Origin: Spirochaetaceae bacterium
GTDB taxonomy: Bacteria > Spirochaetota > Spirochaetia > SZUA-6 > RPPD01
Length of the DNA: 8,359 nucleotides
Reading direction: 5' to 3'
NCBI GenBank assembly: GCA_003818675.1
Contig: RPPD01000074.1
Coordinates: 1 to 8,359 of the forward strand
Under the pieces are notes generated by a model. That model had not been told where the DNA came from. It saw only the letters and a program-made list of their open reading frames with translations, and did no database searches. Numbering within the stretch: position 1 is the stretch's first letter; each line of letters opens with the position of its first letter. Positions 1 to 6,759 of this stretch are shown piece after piece. The translations under genes were made by a program, and so were the position numbers.

Positions 1-44
1 GTATCCAAAGCCAGTTTTTCCTGCTTTTTGGAAGCTGTTTTCAT
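1..44 (-). CDS. Possible N-terminal end of a gene running off the left edge
   Basis: Reading the minus strand from an ATG at 44 to the edge gives 15 codons without a stop, starting MKTASKKQEKLALD. The start is very basic, as in many small DNA-binding proteins, but no domain can be recognised from so few residues. The ATG has no Shine-Dalgarno sequence at normal distance. A strong one (AGAAGGAGAGGGG, minus strand, 76-88) lies more than 30 nt upstream. The frame stays open upstream to a stop at 108-110, and the codon best spaced from the strong site is an in-frame ATC at 69-71, which would add the residues IAFCPPCKS. The start is therefore unresolved: ATG at 44, a rare ATC start, or a decayed start. 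A regulator such as a TetR protein for the neighbouring operon is possible, but this is speculation. Confidence 0.3.
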   Translation of the reverse strand, partial: MKTASKKQEKLALD

Positions 45-73
45 ACTTTTACAGGGAGGGCAAAATGCGATTT

Positions 74-88
74 TTCCCCTCTCCTTCT
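74..88 (-). repeat. Copy of the Shine-Dalgarno block found before the RND gene
   Basis: The 15 bases here are identical to 5350-5364, the block that carries the Shine-Dalgarno sequence of the RND exporter gene (minus-strand reading AGAAGGAGAGGGGAA). There the last A is the first base of the ATG start. Here the block is followed by AAAATCGC and no ATG comes until 44. Its presence in front of an open frame suggests a ribosome binding site for the left-edge gene, but with an unusual or missing start codon. Confidence 0.5.
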
Positions 89-98
89 TATATAATAA

Positions 99-127
99 AA
101 TATAGCCTTATTCTACTCTATTTTCGA
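99..127 (-). promoter_or_regulatory. Weak candidate promoter for the left-edge gene
   Basis: On the minus strand, TCGAAA (122-127) and TATATT (99-104) are 17 bp apart and match the sigma-70 -35 and -10 hexamers at 4 and 5 of 6 positions. The site lies between the hairpin after the operon and the Shine-Dalgarno copy at 74-88. The region is very AT-rich, so chance hexamers are likely. Confidence 0.25.
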
Positions 128-193
128 CATGAAAAAGCCTTTTCTGGCAGGTTTTTTAAGCTTGATTTGAGGAAAACACATGATTTACAGGAT

Positions 194-220
194 GGGTGCG
201 CATGGTAATCATGCGCACCC
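194..220 (-). terminator. Perfect 11-bp hairpin after the operon
   Basis: GGGTGCGCATG (194-204) and CATGCGCACCC (210-220) are exact reverse complements around a 5-nt loop. The hairpin starts 18 nt past the stop codon of the barrel gene, the last gene of the minus-strand operon. It is GC-rich and stable, but no U-run follows on either strand, so it is not a textbook intrinsic terminator. It may act as a U-less or Rho-assisted terminator, or protect the 3' end of the mRNA from exonucleases. The hairpin is seen directly; its role is inferred. Confidence 0.6.
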
Positions 221-238
221 GAATCTGCGGTATATCTA

Positions 239-1654
239 TTAAAATTTAAACTCGGCCTTGAAGTAGAACATGTCATAGCCGTCCATCTTGCCTATGTGCG
301 TTGAGTCCTCGCCCTCAAAGAACATGATTCCTACTTTCAATGTCAGCGACAGCGAAGGCTTGTATTCAACATCCAGCCCTGTCATAAAGCCAAAATTGTC
401 TGTAAAATACTCTCCAATATCAGAGGCGGTGAAAGTATCTGCGATGGTGTTGACATTCAAAAGTCCTGTCAGGCCAAAAGTGAGCTTTTCTTCAAGCGTG
501 TCATACTGGAGCCTGAGCAGGATATAATCCTGCAAACGGCCAGCTCCCTCGTTTCCGCGTTCGGTGAAAAAACCGTGCGCGTACTGGAAGTTCATGTAAA
601 ATCCACCGCCGAAATCCTTGTCCATACCGACCGTGTATTTGACATACAGGTCCGAGGCCAATGCCGTTGATGTTGTTGTGCCAGCCAAAGGTCCACCCAC
701 GATAGTTGTGGTCGCCATCTGCTCCTGCTGAAAAAAGAGGGCCACCTCTGCCCACATCAGGAATATGCCCCAGTCCTTAACTACGTCCGCCCCAATCATG
801 TGCTCGCGGAAATAAGAAAGCGAATAATCTGTTATTGGAACAGGATCAGGGGGAGTAAGGATATCTGTCCCGTCAAATGTAATATTACTCACCAGCGGCA
901 TATCTGAAATCCGTGTTGCATAGCTAACAGATAGGTCAAAATCCGCAACCTGAAAACCTGTTTTTACAGCCACAAGCCCATTTTCAAGTTCTGCCGCAGG
1001 AGTCAAAACAGTCTTCATGACTGGATTTGCAGGATCGTCATTAAATCCTGTTATGGGCGCTTGTATCATCGCGGCTTCCATCTGGGCAGTTATCATCGGA
1101 TTCAGTCGCGCTATCTGTGAAAATGGCTCTGCTACAACGAGGAAGTACACATCTGTTTCAGGTATTGTATAACTCAAAGTCATGGAGATGCTCGGGGTCT
1201 TTTTCCCAAAATCAAACGGGTCAGAGAGATCCAAAGGATTCAGGACATCTGTGGGATTCAACACATCAGCGGTTCCCCATGGAATACGCTGTTTACCTAC
1301 AGAAATATCCAGACCTGGTAAAATCAGGTCAGTAAATGTAAAAAACGCTTCATCCAGCGAGATTTCAACCGGGCCTATTGAGGACAGAATTGAGAGCTCT
1401 GATGGTGTAAGAAGCGATCCGCCCGATTGCAGCCCCATGGGACTGTTGAAGTAACGAAACTTCATGCTCGCCCTGGCGAAGAGGTTATCATCTACCTGCT
1501 GCTCAAAGGTGAGTTTCCCATTTTCCTGATTGAAGAAATAACTCTTGTCCGTAAGATCCACCCTTGTTTCAGTTGCAAACTCACCATCAAAATCAAGGGC
1601 AAAACCCGAGACAGCGCAGAGCAGAACGATCAAGGCAAATATGTTCTTTTTCAT
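239..1654 (-). CDS. Outer-membrane beta-barrel protein, DUF1302-like, last gene of the RND operon
   Basis: This 471-residue protein is exported: it has a type I signal peptide (MKK, hydrophobic core, likely cut after SGFA at residue 19). The mature part has the alternating polar/hydrophobic strands of a transmembrane beta-barrel and ends in phenylalanine (FYFKAEFKF), the C-terminal signal commonly used by the outer-membrane assembly machinery. Residues 120-127 (GKQRIPWG), followed by the near-duplicate VLNPTD and VLNPLD (131-142), match the G-Q-WG-NP-D pattern of DUF1302-type outer-membrane proteins. Residues 186-275 look like long loops. A cysteine at 13 lies inside the signal core and is not in a good lipobox, so a lipoprotein is unlikely. 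The gene starts 9 nt after the LolA-like gene, with a G-rich site (AGGGGGA) in front. As part of an RND/LolA-like operon it is probably the outer-membrane end of the export path. Cargo unknown. Confidence 0.75.
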   Translation of the reverse strand: MKKNIFALIVLLCAVSGFALDFDGEFATETRVDLTDKSYFFNQENGKLTFEQQVDDNLFARASMKFRYFNSPMGLQSGGSLLTPSELSILSSIGPVEISLDEAFFTFTDLILPGLDISVGKQRIPWGTADVLNPTDVLNPLDLSDPFDFGKKTPSISMTLSYTIPETDVYFLVVAEPFSQIARLNPMITAQMEAAMIQAPITGFNDDPANPVMKTVLTPAAELENGLVAVKTGFQVADFDLSVSYATRISDMPLVSNITFDGTDILTPPDPVPITDYSLSYFREHMIGADVVKDWGIFLMWAEVALFFQQEQMATTTIVGGPLAGTTTSTALASDLYVKYTVGMDKDFGGGFYMNFQYAHGFFTERGNEGAGRLQDYILLRLQYDTLEEKLTFGLTGLLNVNTIADTFTASDIGEYFTDNFGFMTGLDVEYKPSLSLTLKVGIMFFEGEDSTHIGKMDGYDMFYFKAEFKF

Positions 1655-1663
1655 GCATTCCCC

Positions 1664-2419
1664 CTACTGGATGGCCTTTTTGAGGAAACGCCTGGTAAAA
1701 ATTCCCTGTGCTTCCAGGCCCTGGTCAAACTTGACATCTGCCAGGGTCAGCTCTGTGTAATGTTTCCGTACTACGTTTTCTATCCTGATCTTCACGGGGA
1801 TGGTGTATGAACCGGATTTCTTGGTCTCATAAATCGTGAGTACCTTTTTCAGCACATCTCCAGAATACAGTTCAACTTTCGACGGAACCAGCGTTGTCTT
1901 GTCCACGGTCATGAACAGTTTCGAATAAACCCTGTCACTTCCGGGTTTGCGTGTGAGCACAAGGGTCCATGATGAGGCATCCTCTTTATCAATTACGGAA
2001 ACATAATGCTCGCGGTATTCATAGGTTCCCATTTCATTATATGAAAAGTCGGTGCCCTGGAAGTCTTCGTTTTTGAGACTTCCTTCAATGGCACGGATCC
2101 TGTTTTGCGCTGGAAGGTAAAGACTCATTATCCCGTCTCCCTCGGCCAAAAGACCTATCCCTTCTATGCCGGCAGGCGATACAAACTTGATCAGGCTCTT
2201 GTTTTTTCCTGCGAACCAAAGATGAAGCTCGCGCACTTCCCTTCCTGTGCCGTCCATATTGGCGAGCAACATGGAGGCGCTTGCCTCATAATCTTTTGGT
2301 CCCGTGAGCGTGTTTTCCACCTTGGCCAGAATCTCGTCGCCTGTTTCCGCGAACACCGCGGCAGGCATTACGGCCATTGTCGCGACAAGGACCACCGCCG
2401 ACAATATGATTTTCTTCAT
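1664..2419 (-). CDS. Periplasmic LolA-like outer-membrane lipoprotein-sorting protein
   Basis: This 251-residue secreted protein has a type I signal peptide (MKKIILS, hydrophobic core, likely cut after AVFA at residue 24). It matches the family annotated as outer membrane lipoprotein-sorting protein (COG2834, LolA/LolB-like fold). Typical elements are KFVSPAGIEGIGLL (78-91), the YLPAQNRIRAI stretch (101-111), and FQGTDFSYNEM (120-130), corresponding to the conserved YLP-R-R-I and GTDF-Y motifs. Family members have a hydrophobic pocket that carries lipid or acyl chains through the periplasm. They are often encoded beside RND/MMPL exporters and differ from true LolA, which works with the LolCDE ABC transporter. 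The gene begins 15 nt after the RND stop, and its Shine-Dalgarno sequence GGAAGGAG (2427-2434) directly abuts that TGA, which suggests translational coupling. It probably shuttles the RND pump's cargo; the cargo itself cannot be read from the sequence. Confidence 0.85.
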   Translation of the reverse strand: MKKIILSAVVLVATMAVMPAAVFAETGDEILAKVENTLTGPKDYEASASMLLANMDGTGREVRELHLWFAGKNKSLIKFVSPAGIEGIGLLAEGDGIMSLYLPAQNRIRAIEGSLKNEDFQGTDFSYNEMGTYEYREHYVSVIDKEDASSWTLVLTRKPGSDRVYSKLFMTVDKTTLVPSKVELYSGDVLKKVLTIYETKKSGSYTIPVKIRIENVVRKHYTELTLADVKFDQGLEAQGIFTRRFLKKAIQ

Positions 2420-2434
2420 GTCAATTCTCCTTCC

Positions 2435-5350
2435 TCATGCTGTTTTCTGTTTAAGCAACATTTTCTTGACCCTGCGTTGGGTCACCTTTGTAATAACCAG
2501 TATCGCGGGCATCAGTGTCATCGCGGCAAGCGAACTCGTGGCCATGGAGGCCGCAAGCATTAATCCTGCTGTGTGAAATGGCTGGACATTTGAGAATAGA
2601 AGCACAGCAAATCCCAAACCAACGGAGACAGCGTTTAAGATGATCGCCTTTCCCGTCGTGGCAAGCGTCTTCGCGAATGCGTCCCTGGATGTCAAGCCCG
2701 TTTCAAGCTCCCTGGAAAACCTTGTTATGAAATGTATCGTATAGTCTATTCCGGTTCCAATGGTAACTCCCGCAATTATTGCAGTGACGAAATCCAGGGA
2801 AATCCCGAATATTCCCATGATTCCGAAGTTCACAAGAATGGTGAAAACAATTGCGGCAAGGGATACAAGACCCTCTGACGCGGATTTGAAGGTTATGGTA
2901 TTCAGGATGAAAACCGCGAGTATCGCTATCAATATGCTTGAGATCTGATTGCCGAAAATATTGGACCTGATATCATCCATGAGCTTTGCAGTGCCGGTGA
3001 TTATCATTGTTTCCACCGGGGTTTCCCGCACAAGCTGACGGGTCATGTTGGTTGTTCCGGAACCTGCGGGCAGAGGATTTACAACCGCAACTTTCGCGCT
3101 ATCAACTTTTCTACCGACAGGGATTGTCTTCCAAAAAAACGGCGAAATAACATGGTTTATCCGCGATTCACTGGTATCCGCAAGCCCCGGATAAAGCTCC
3201 ACAAGCTTCCTGGAAAGAAATGTCATCTTTGCGGAATCCCCGGACTCTTCAAGCTGTTGCAGTATACTCCTGGCAAAAGCCGTGATCTCCTTGTCAGTAA
3301 AGTCAGTCATGTAGACAAATGAATTGTTGATGGCCTTTTTGACCTGGTCGATATCGGGTTGCTTCATTGTTTTAAGGGCAAATATGAGACCAGCCGCTTC
3401 CTCTTGCTCCAGGATGATCTCTGCCTCATCGCTTATTGCGTATTTGTAGACCTGGTTGTAATCGATCGATGTCACAACAGAAGACGCCGACTTTACTAGC
3501 GCATCCACGGAGGTTTCAACAGCCTGCTTGTCGCACTCTATGCCCTCTTTCCGCAGAAGATTTGTCAAAAGCAAACGTTCTGTCTCAATAAGCGCGGGAT
3601 GTTCCGGATAATTCTTCTCAACGGTTATTCCGCTCCTGTATTCGTCGAGGAAGCTGTCGATGTAGAAAAAGAGTTTTTCAAGATAGGTGTTGCTCATTGA
3701 GGGCAGGAGCATTGTGACTATGGTCTCCCCCCTGTCTTTTGTCACGACGCTGGAAAGCATCTCCTTGCCTTCGACAAAGAAAAGCAGGTTTTCAATTTCT
3801 GCCTTTGTCTCCGGTATGGTTGAAAAACCCGTCATGGCGTAATTGAGCTCCGTAATGACGTCCGAAAGCCCCGTGGGCGGATTTAGGTTGTCATAGGCCT
3901 TGATGTTCTCCTCAAAAAGCATCATCGTCTTCAAAACATCAGGATCAATCGCGTCAGCCTTCAAGTAAACGGAAAGCGGGTTAAATCCGCCGAATTTTTC
4001 ATTGATGTAGGCGCTCGCCTGTCTTGGCTCGGAATCCTCGTTGAAATATCCGAGCATATCCACCTTTGCCGTCACCTGCATGCCAAAAAAGACCGCGACA
4101 TCCCCGACTGCAGCGAATGCAGCCACCACAGGCCACCTGTACTTGATGACAAAATCCGCGCATCTTATGGCAAAAATATTTTTTTCCGCCACAGATTTTT
4201 TCTTACCGGTTTTTACCGGTTTCTTCTTCGGCAAGGGCAGCACAGACAGAAGCGCGGGAATGAAAAGCAGGGCGATGATCATGGCGAGCGTAACGCCAAG
4301 AGCAGTGAAAATCCCGAATGTTACGATGAGGCTCACTTCCGCCGTGACATTGGATATAAACCCGGCTATTGTCGTAAGACCAGCCATCAATACCGGCAGG
4401 CCCACATGACGGATCATGTGGCTGACTACCTTGTTCTTGTCAGGTTTACTGCCTTCGCTTTCTGCAGTTTCATAGTAATTGTTGAGAACGTGAATTCCAT
4501 ACGCGCTGCCAACTGCAATCAGGAGCACCGGGATCGCCGAACTCATGACATTCAACGGCACTTGCAGGAAGGACATGATCCCCATGGTAAGGGCGGCTGA
4601 TAAAATGACCGTAACAAGCGGCAGGACAACGCCGCGTATGGTCCTGAATGACAGAAAGAGAATTCCCAGGATCAGAACAGTGACAAACGGTACAAGAAAG
4701 ATTAAGTCTCCTGTCACTATTTCCGAAATGGAGTTCATGATAAAGGTGCTGCCGCTGAAATAGAGCTTTGTGTTCTTTCCTGAAAACACCTTTTCAGTAA
4801 TGGTCCTTATTTCCCCAGCCGCTTTGTCAGCTTTCAATCCGAAAACAAGCTTGACAACGATCATCATGGTTTTCCCGTCATTTGAAACAAGCCGGCCGGC
4901 ATACTGGCTATCCGCAAGGACATGCGTCCTCAAAGCCTGAAGTGCCGTTGCGTCACCTGGAAGCGGATATGTGACAAGCTTTTCCACCAGGATTCCGTTT
5001 TCAGTCGGTATGATGTCTTCAATATTTGAGAGCGCCATGACACTATCGACGCTTGGAAGCGCTTCAAGTTCATCTGTGAGCTGTTTTAACCGGGTGAGGT
5101 TGCTGAAGGAAAACGCATCATCCATTTCCACTGCAATCAGAAGCGGGATGTTGCTTCCGAAAGTCTCGTTGATGTAGTGGGGCATTTTCCCAATATTTGA
5201 ATTTTTATCCACCCAGAAGGTGAGATCGTTTTCGAATTGAAAAAAGATCAAAAAAACTGAAAAAAAAGTAACAAGCACAAGTGTGCCAATGATTATCCAC
5301 CATCTGAACTTGATAATGAAATTTGCCAGAATATCAGCAGGTTTTTTCAT
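2435..5350 (-). CDS. RND/MMPL-superfamily exporter with two sterol-sensing-like halves
   Basis: This 971-residue inner-membrane protein has the duplicated RND plan. TM1 (about 16-38) is followed by a periplasmic domain (39-215), TM2-6 (216-370), a lysine-rich cytosolic linker (374-390), TM7 (404-425), a second periplasmic domain (427-800) and TM8-12 (802-954). The TM10 motif GTGIDYTIH (865-873) holds Asp869, the usual proton-relay acid. The matching TM4 motif GSAYGIH has Ala283 instead. The first periplasmic domain is about 175 residues and the second about 370, because of a helix-rich insertion near 573-776. The HpnN/MMPL branch works without a MexA-type adaptor and moves lipids or other hydrophobic molecules, driven by protons. 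The start is fixed by AGAAGGAGAGGGG directly before the ATG. It is the first gene of the operon, read from a promoter at 5389-5417 covered by a probable TetR-type operator. The exact substrate is unknown. Confidence 0.9.
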   Translation of the reverse strand: MKKPADILANFIIKFRWWIIIGTLVLVTFFSVFLIFFQFENDLTFWVDKNSNIGKMPHYINETFGSNIPLLIAVEMDDAFSFSNLTRLKQLTDELEALPSVDSVMALSNIEDIIPTENGILVEKLVTYPLPGDATALQALRTHVLADSQYAGRLVSNDGKTMMIVVKLVFGLKADKAAGEIRTITEKVFSGKNTKLYFSGSTFIMNSISEIVTGDLIFLVPFVTVLILGILFLSFRTIRGVVLPLVTVILSAALTMGIMSFLQVPLNVMSSAIPVLLIAVGSAYGIHVLNNYYETAESEGSKPDKNKVVSHMIRHVGLPVLMAGLTTIAGFISNVTAEVSLIVTFGIFTALGVTLAMIIALLFIPALLSVLPLPKKKPVKTGKKKSVAEKNIFAIRCADFVIKYRWPVVAAFAAVGDVAVFFGMQVTAKVDMLGYFNEDSEPRQASAYINEKFGGFNPLSVYLKADAIDPDVLKTMMLFEENIKAYDNLNPPTGLSDVITELNYAMTGFSTIPETKAEIENLLFFVEGKEMLSSVVTKDRGETIVTMLLPSMSNTYLEKLFFYIDSFLDEYRSGITVEKNYPEHPALIETERLLLTNLLRKEGIECDKQAVETSVDALVKSASSVVTSIDYNQVYKYAISDEAEIILEQEEAAGLIFALKTMKQPDIDQVKKAINNSFVYMTDFTDKEITAFARSILQQLEESGDSAKMTFLSRKLVELYPGLADTSESRINHVISPFFWKTIPVGRKVDSAKVAVVNPLPAGSGTTNMTRQLVRETPVETMIITGTAKLMDDIRSNIFGNQISSILIAILAVFILNTITFKSASEGLVSLAAIVFTILVNFGIMGIFGISLDFVTAIIAGVTIGTGIDYTIHFITRFSRELETGLTSRDAFAKTLATTGKAIILNAVSVGLGFAVLLFSNVQPFHTAGLMLAASMATSSLAAMTLMPAILVITKVTQRRVKKMLLKQKTA

Positions 5351-5366
5351 TCCCCTCTCCTTCTAA

Positions 5367-5386
5367 AAACGAACGCTCATTCGTTT
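5367..5386. promoter_or_regulatory. Probable TetR-family operator
   Basis: AAACGAA (5367-5373) and TTCGTTT (5380-5386) form a perfect 7-bp inverted repeat around 6 bases, 16 of 20 positions being symmetric overall. Size, spacing and the GAATGA-G-CGTTC reading on the minus strand resemble operators of TetR/AcrR-family repressors. It lies right over the expected transcription start of the RND operon, between the -10 box (5389-5394) and the Shine-Dalgarno sequence, where a bound repressor would block initiation. The palindrome is seen; the regulator is inferred and none is identified in the window. Confidence 0.65.
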
Positions 5387-5388
5387 AT

Positions 5389-5417
5389 ATTATATCAATA
5401 ACCATTACAAAAATCAA
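5389..5417 (-). promoter_or_regulatory. Sigma-70 promoter of the RND operon
   Basis: On the minus strand, TTGATT (5412-5417) and a perfect TATAAT (5389-5394) are separated by exactly 17 bp. A TGA just before the -10 box gives an extended -10. Upstream, 5418-5450 is rich in A and T runs like an UP element. The start point should fall near 5382, giving a leader of about 30 nt before the ATG at 5350. This is the strongest promoter match in the window. Confidence 0.75.
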
Positions 5418-5477
5418 ATTTTTTAATAAAAATAATCAGAAATTTTATGCATTTTTGGCATTATTGAGTAACAGTCT

Positions 5478-5504
5478 CCAGGCTCAAATACCTGGTGGTT
5501 TTTT
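5478..5504 (+). terminator. Small hairpin with T-run before the UPF0164 gene
   Basis: CCAGG (5478-5482) and CCTGG (5491-5495) pair around an 8-nt loop, and six T residues follow at 5499-5504, three bases after the stem. In plus-strand sense this has the form of a weak intrinsic terminator. No plus-strand gene ends here, so it would have to stop transcription entering from further left, or act as an attenuator in the leader of the gene at 5536. The stem is only 5 bp, so chance is possible. Confidence 0.35.
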
Positions 5505-5535
5505 CCGATAATCTGTAGTATATTAACAGGCAGGG

Positions 5536-6759
5536 ATGAAAAGAGCTTTATTTTTTATACTCATTACCATTCTCGGAAGCGTCCTTTTTGCGGAATATGA
5601 GGACTTCTATCATTCCTGGTCAGACTTCTTTTATCCTTCCATGGACCCCAATGCAGGCCTTACCCTCTTTCCCAGCCTTTTCATACCAATGGGCGGCAAA
5701 TATGAAGGCATGGGAACTGCCTTTACTGCAGTTGCGAATGATATTTCATTCATTGAATCCAATCCCGCAGCCAGCGCCACTCTGCCCAACACTGAACTCG
5801 CCTTCCTCCATCACAGCTGGATAATGGATTCAAACATCGAGGGTATTGTCTACTCCACAAGAATTGACGATATGGGCCTGGCTTTTTCAGGCAAGTTTCT
5901 CTATGTTCCTTTTACTGAAAAAGACGAGTGGGGACGAACTGGCGGAACCGGTTATTACCTTGAAACAATAGGAACCGCAAACATCTCCTACAATCTCTTT
6001 AAAAATTACTACTTCCACGGGCTTTCAGTGGGCGCGAATCTCAAACTAGCATATATGGGAATTCCTGACAACATATACGCAGGACAATCCGTATTAACAG
6101 GCATGTTGGACGTCGGACTCCTTACCCGTTTCAATTTTCTGAAATTCTACAACGCAAACGAAAATAACTTTTCAATTGGAGCAACATTCAAGAATTTTTC
6201 CCCAATCCCGCTTATTGATCCTGTTCCAACACTTTTCACTGCGGGACTTGCCTATTCTCCTCTGCGGCCGCTCACCCTGTCGGTTGACTTCAATCTCCCG
6301 ATTAACCTCTTTACAAACGTGCCGTCAGAGCAATGGTATTTTGCTGCCGGCATGTCGCTCGCCTTTACCCGTGAAATCATTCTTTTAAGCGGTGTCAAGC
6401 TCAAGGGCGGCAATCCTATCTTCGCGCTTGGCACGTCAATTGAACTTCCTGATGTCCAGTTCACTGTCAACTACAGTCTGGACCTCACCAATACATTAAA
6501 TCCGCTTGATAAATTCAGCATCACTGCCCGTTTCAATCTCGGTGATCAGGGAAGGTCCGGTAAAACAGGTTCAACTGATGACCTGTACATAAAGGGTGTC
6601 ACAAGCTTTGCAGAAGGCAAAATAGAGGAAGCCATAAAATACTGGGAGCAGGTACTTGAATTGGATCCGACTTACACTCCAGCCAGTGACTATATAGATA
6701 TTGCTCGTAACAAGCTTATTCTTGAAAAGGAACTCCTGGACCGCCAGAAATTTGATTGA
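5536..6759 (+). CDS. UPF0164 (FadL-like) outer-membrane barrel with C-terminal TPR motif
   Basis: This 407-residue exported protein has a signal peptide probably cut after VLFA (residue 19). The N-terminal signature MGGKYEGMGTAFTAV (52-66), followed by ESNPAA (74-79), is typical of UPF0164 and the related PorV/FadL group (GMG-AFTAVA, NPA). Residues 85-335 alternate as amphipathic strands of a beta-barrel. The Treponema pallidum members of UPF0164 are regarded as FadL orthologues that take up long-chain fatty acids, so a role in lipid uptake is plausible here. After the last strand (FSITARFNL) and a short linker, residues 347-380 fit one TPR repeat, with Gly354, Phe358, Gly361, Ala366, Trp370, Leu374 and Pro378 in consensus places; this would sit in the periplasm. 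The ATG is supported by the signal peptide, though only a weak AACAGG site precedes it. It is divergent from the RND operon and convergent with mfd. Confidence 0.8.
   Translation: MKRALFFILITILGSVLFAEYEDFYHSWSDFFYPSMDPNAGLTLFPSLFIPMGGKYEGMGTAFTAVANDISFIESNPAASATLPNTELAFLHHSWIMDSNIEGIVYSTRIDDMGLAFSGKFLYVPFTEKDEWGRTGGTGYYLETIGTANISYNLFKNYYFHGLSVGANLKLAYMGIPDNIYAGQSVLTGMLDVGLLTRFNFLKFYNANENNFSIGATFKNFSPIPLIDPVPTLFTAGLAYSPLRPLTLSVDFNLPINLFTNVPSEQWYFAAGMSLAFTREIILLSGVKLKGGNPIFALGTSIELPDVQFTVNYSLDLTNTLNPLDKFSITARFNLGDQGRSGKTGSTDDLYIKGVTSFAEGKIEEAIKYWEQVLELDPTYTPASDYIDIARNKLILEKELLDRQKFD

Noticed and set aside
121..135. TTTTC / GAAAA inverted repeat as a second operator
   Set aside because: The arms are 5 bp of near-homopolymer in an AT-rich region and unlike the operator at 5367-5386; chance is likely.
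132..157. A-run, GCC/GGC and T-run at 132-157 as a two-way terminator
   Set aside because: Only three GC pairs form, the A and T runs pair only across an uneven loop, and no gene ends directly next to it.
1616..1616. Cysteine 13 of the barrel protein as a lipoprotein attachment site
   Set aside because: It lies within the hydrophobic core of the signal peptide (VLLCAV), lacks a small residue at -1, and a normal cut site follows at SGFA.
1427..1810. Plus-strand 127-codon open frame opposite the barrel and LolA-like genes
   Set aside because: It is antisense to two well-supported secreted proteins and spans their junction, including the ribosome binding site; it is a shadow frame.
5323..5511. 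Plus-strand 62-codon open frame across the divergent control region
   Set aside because: It starts inside the RND gene in antisense, has no ribosome binding site, and runs through the promoter, operator and hairpin; its product has no recognisable pattern.
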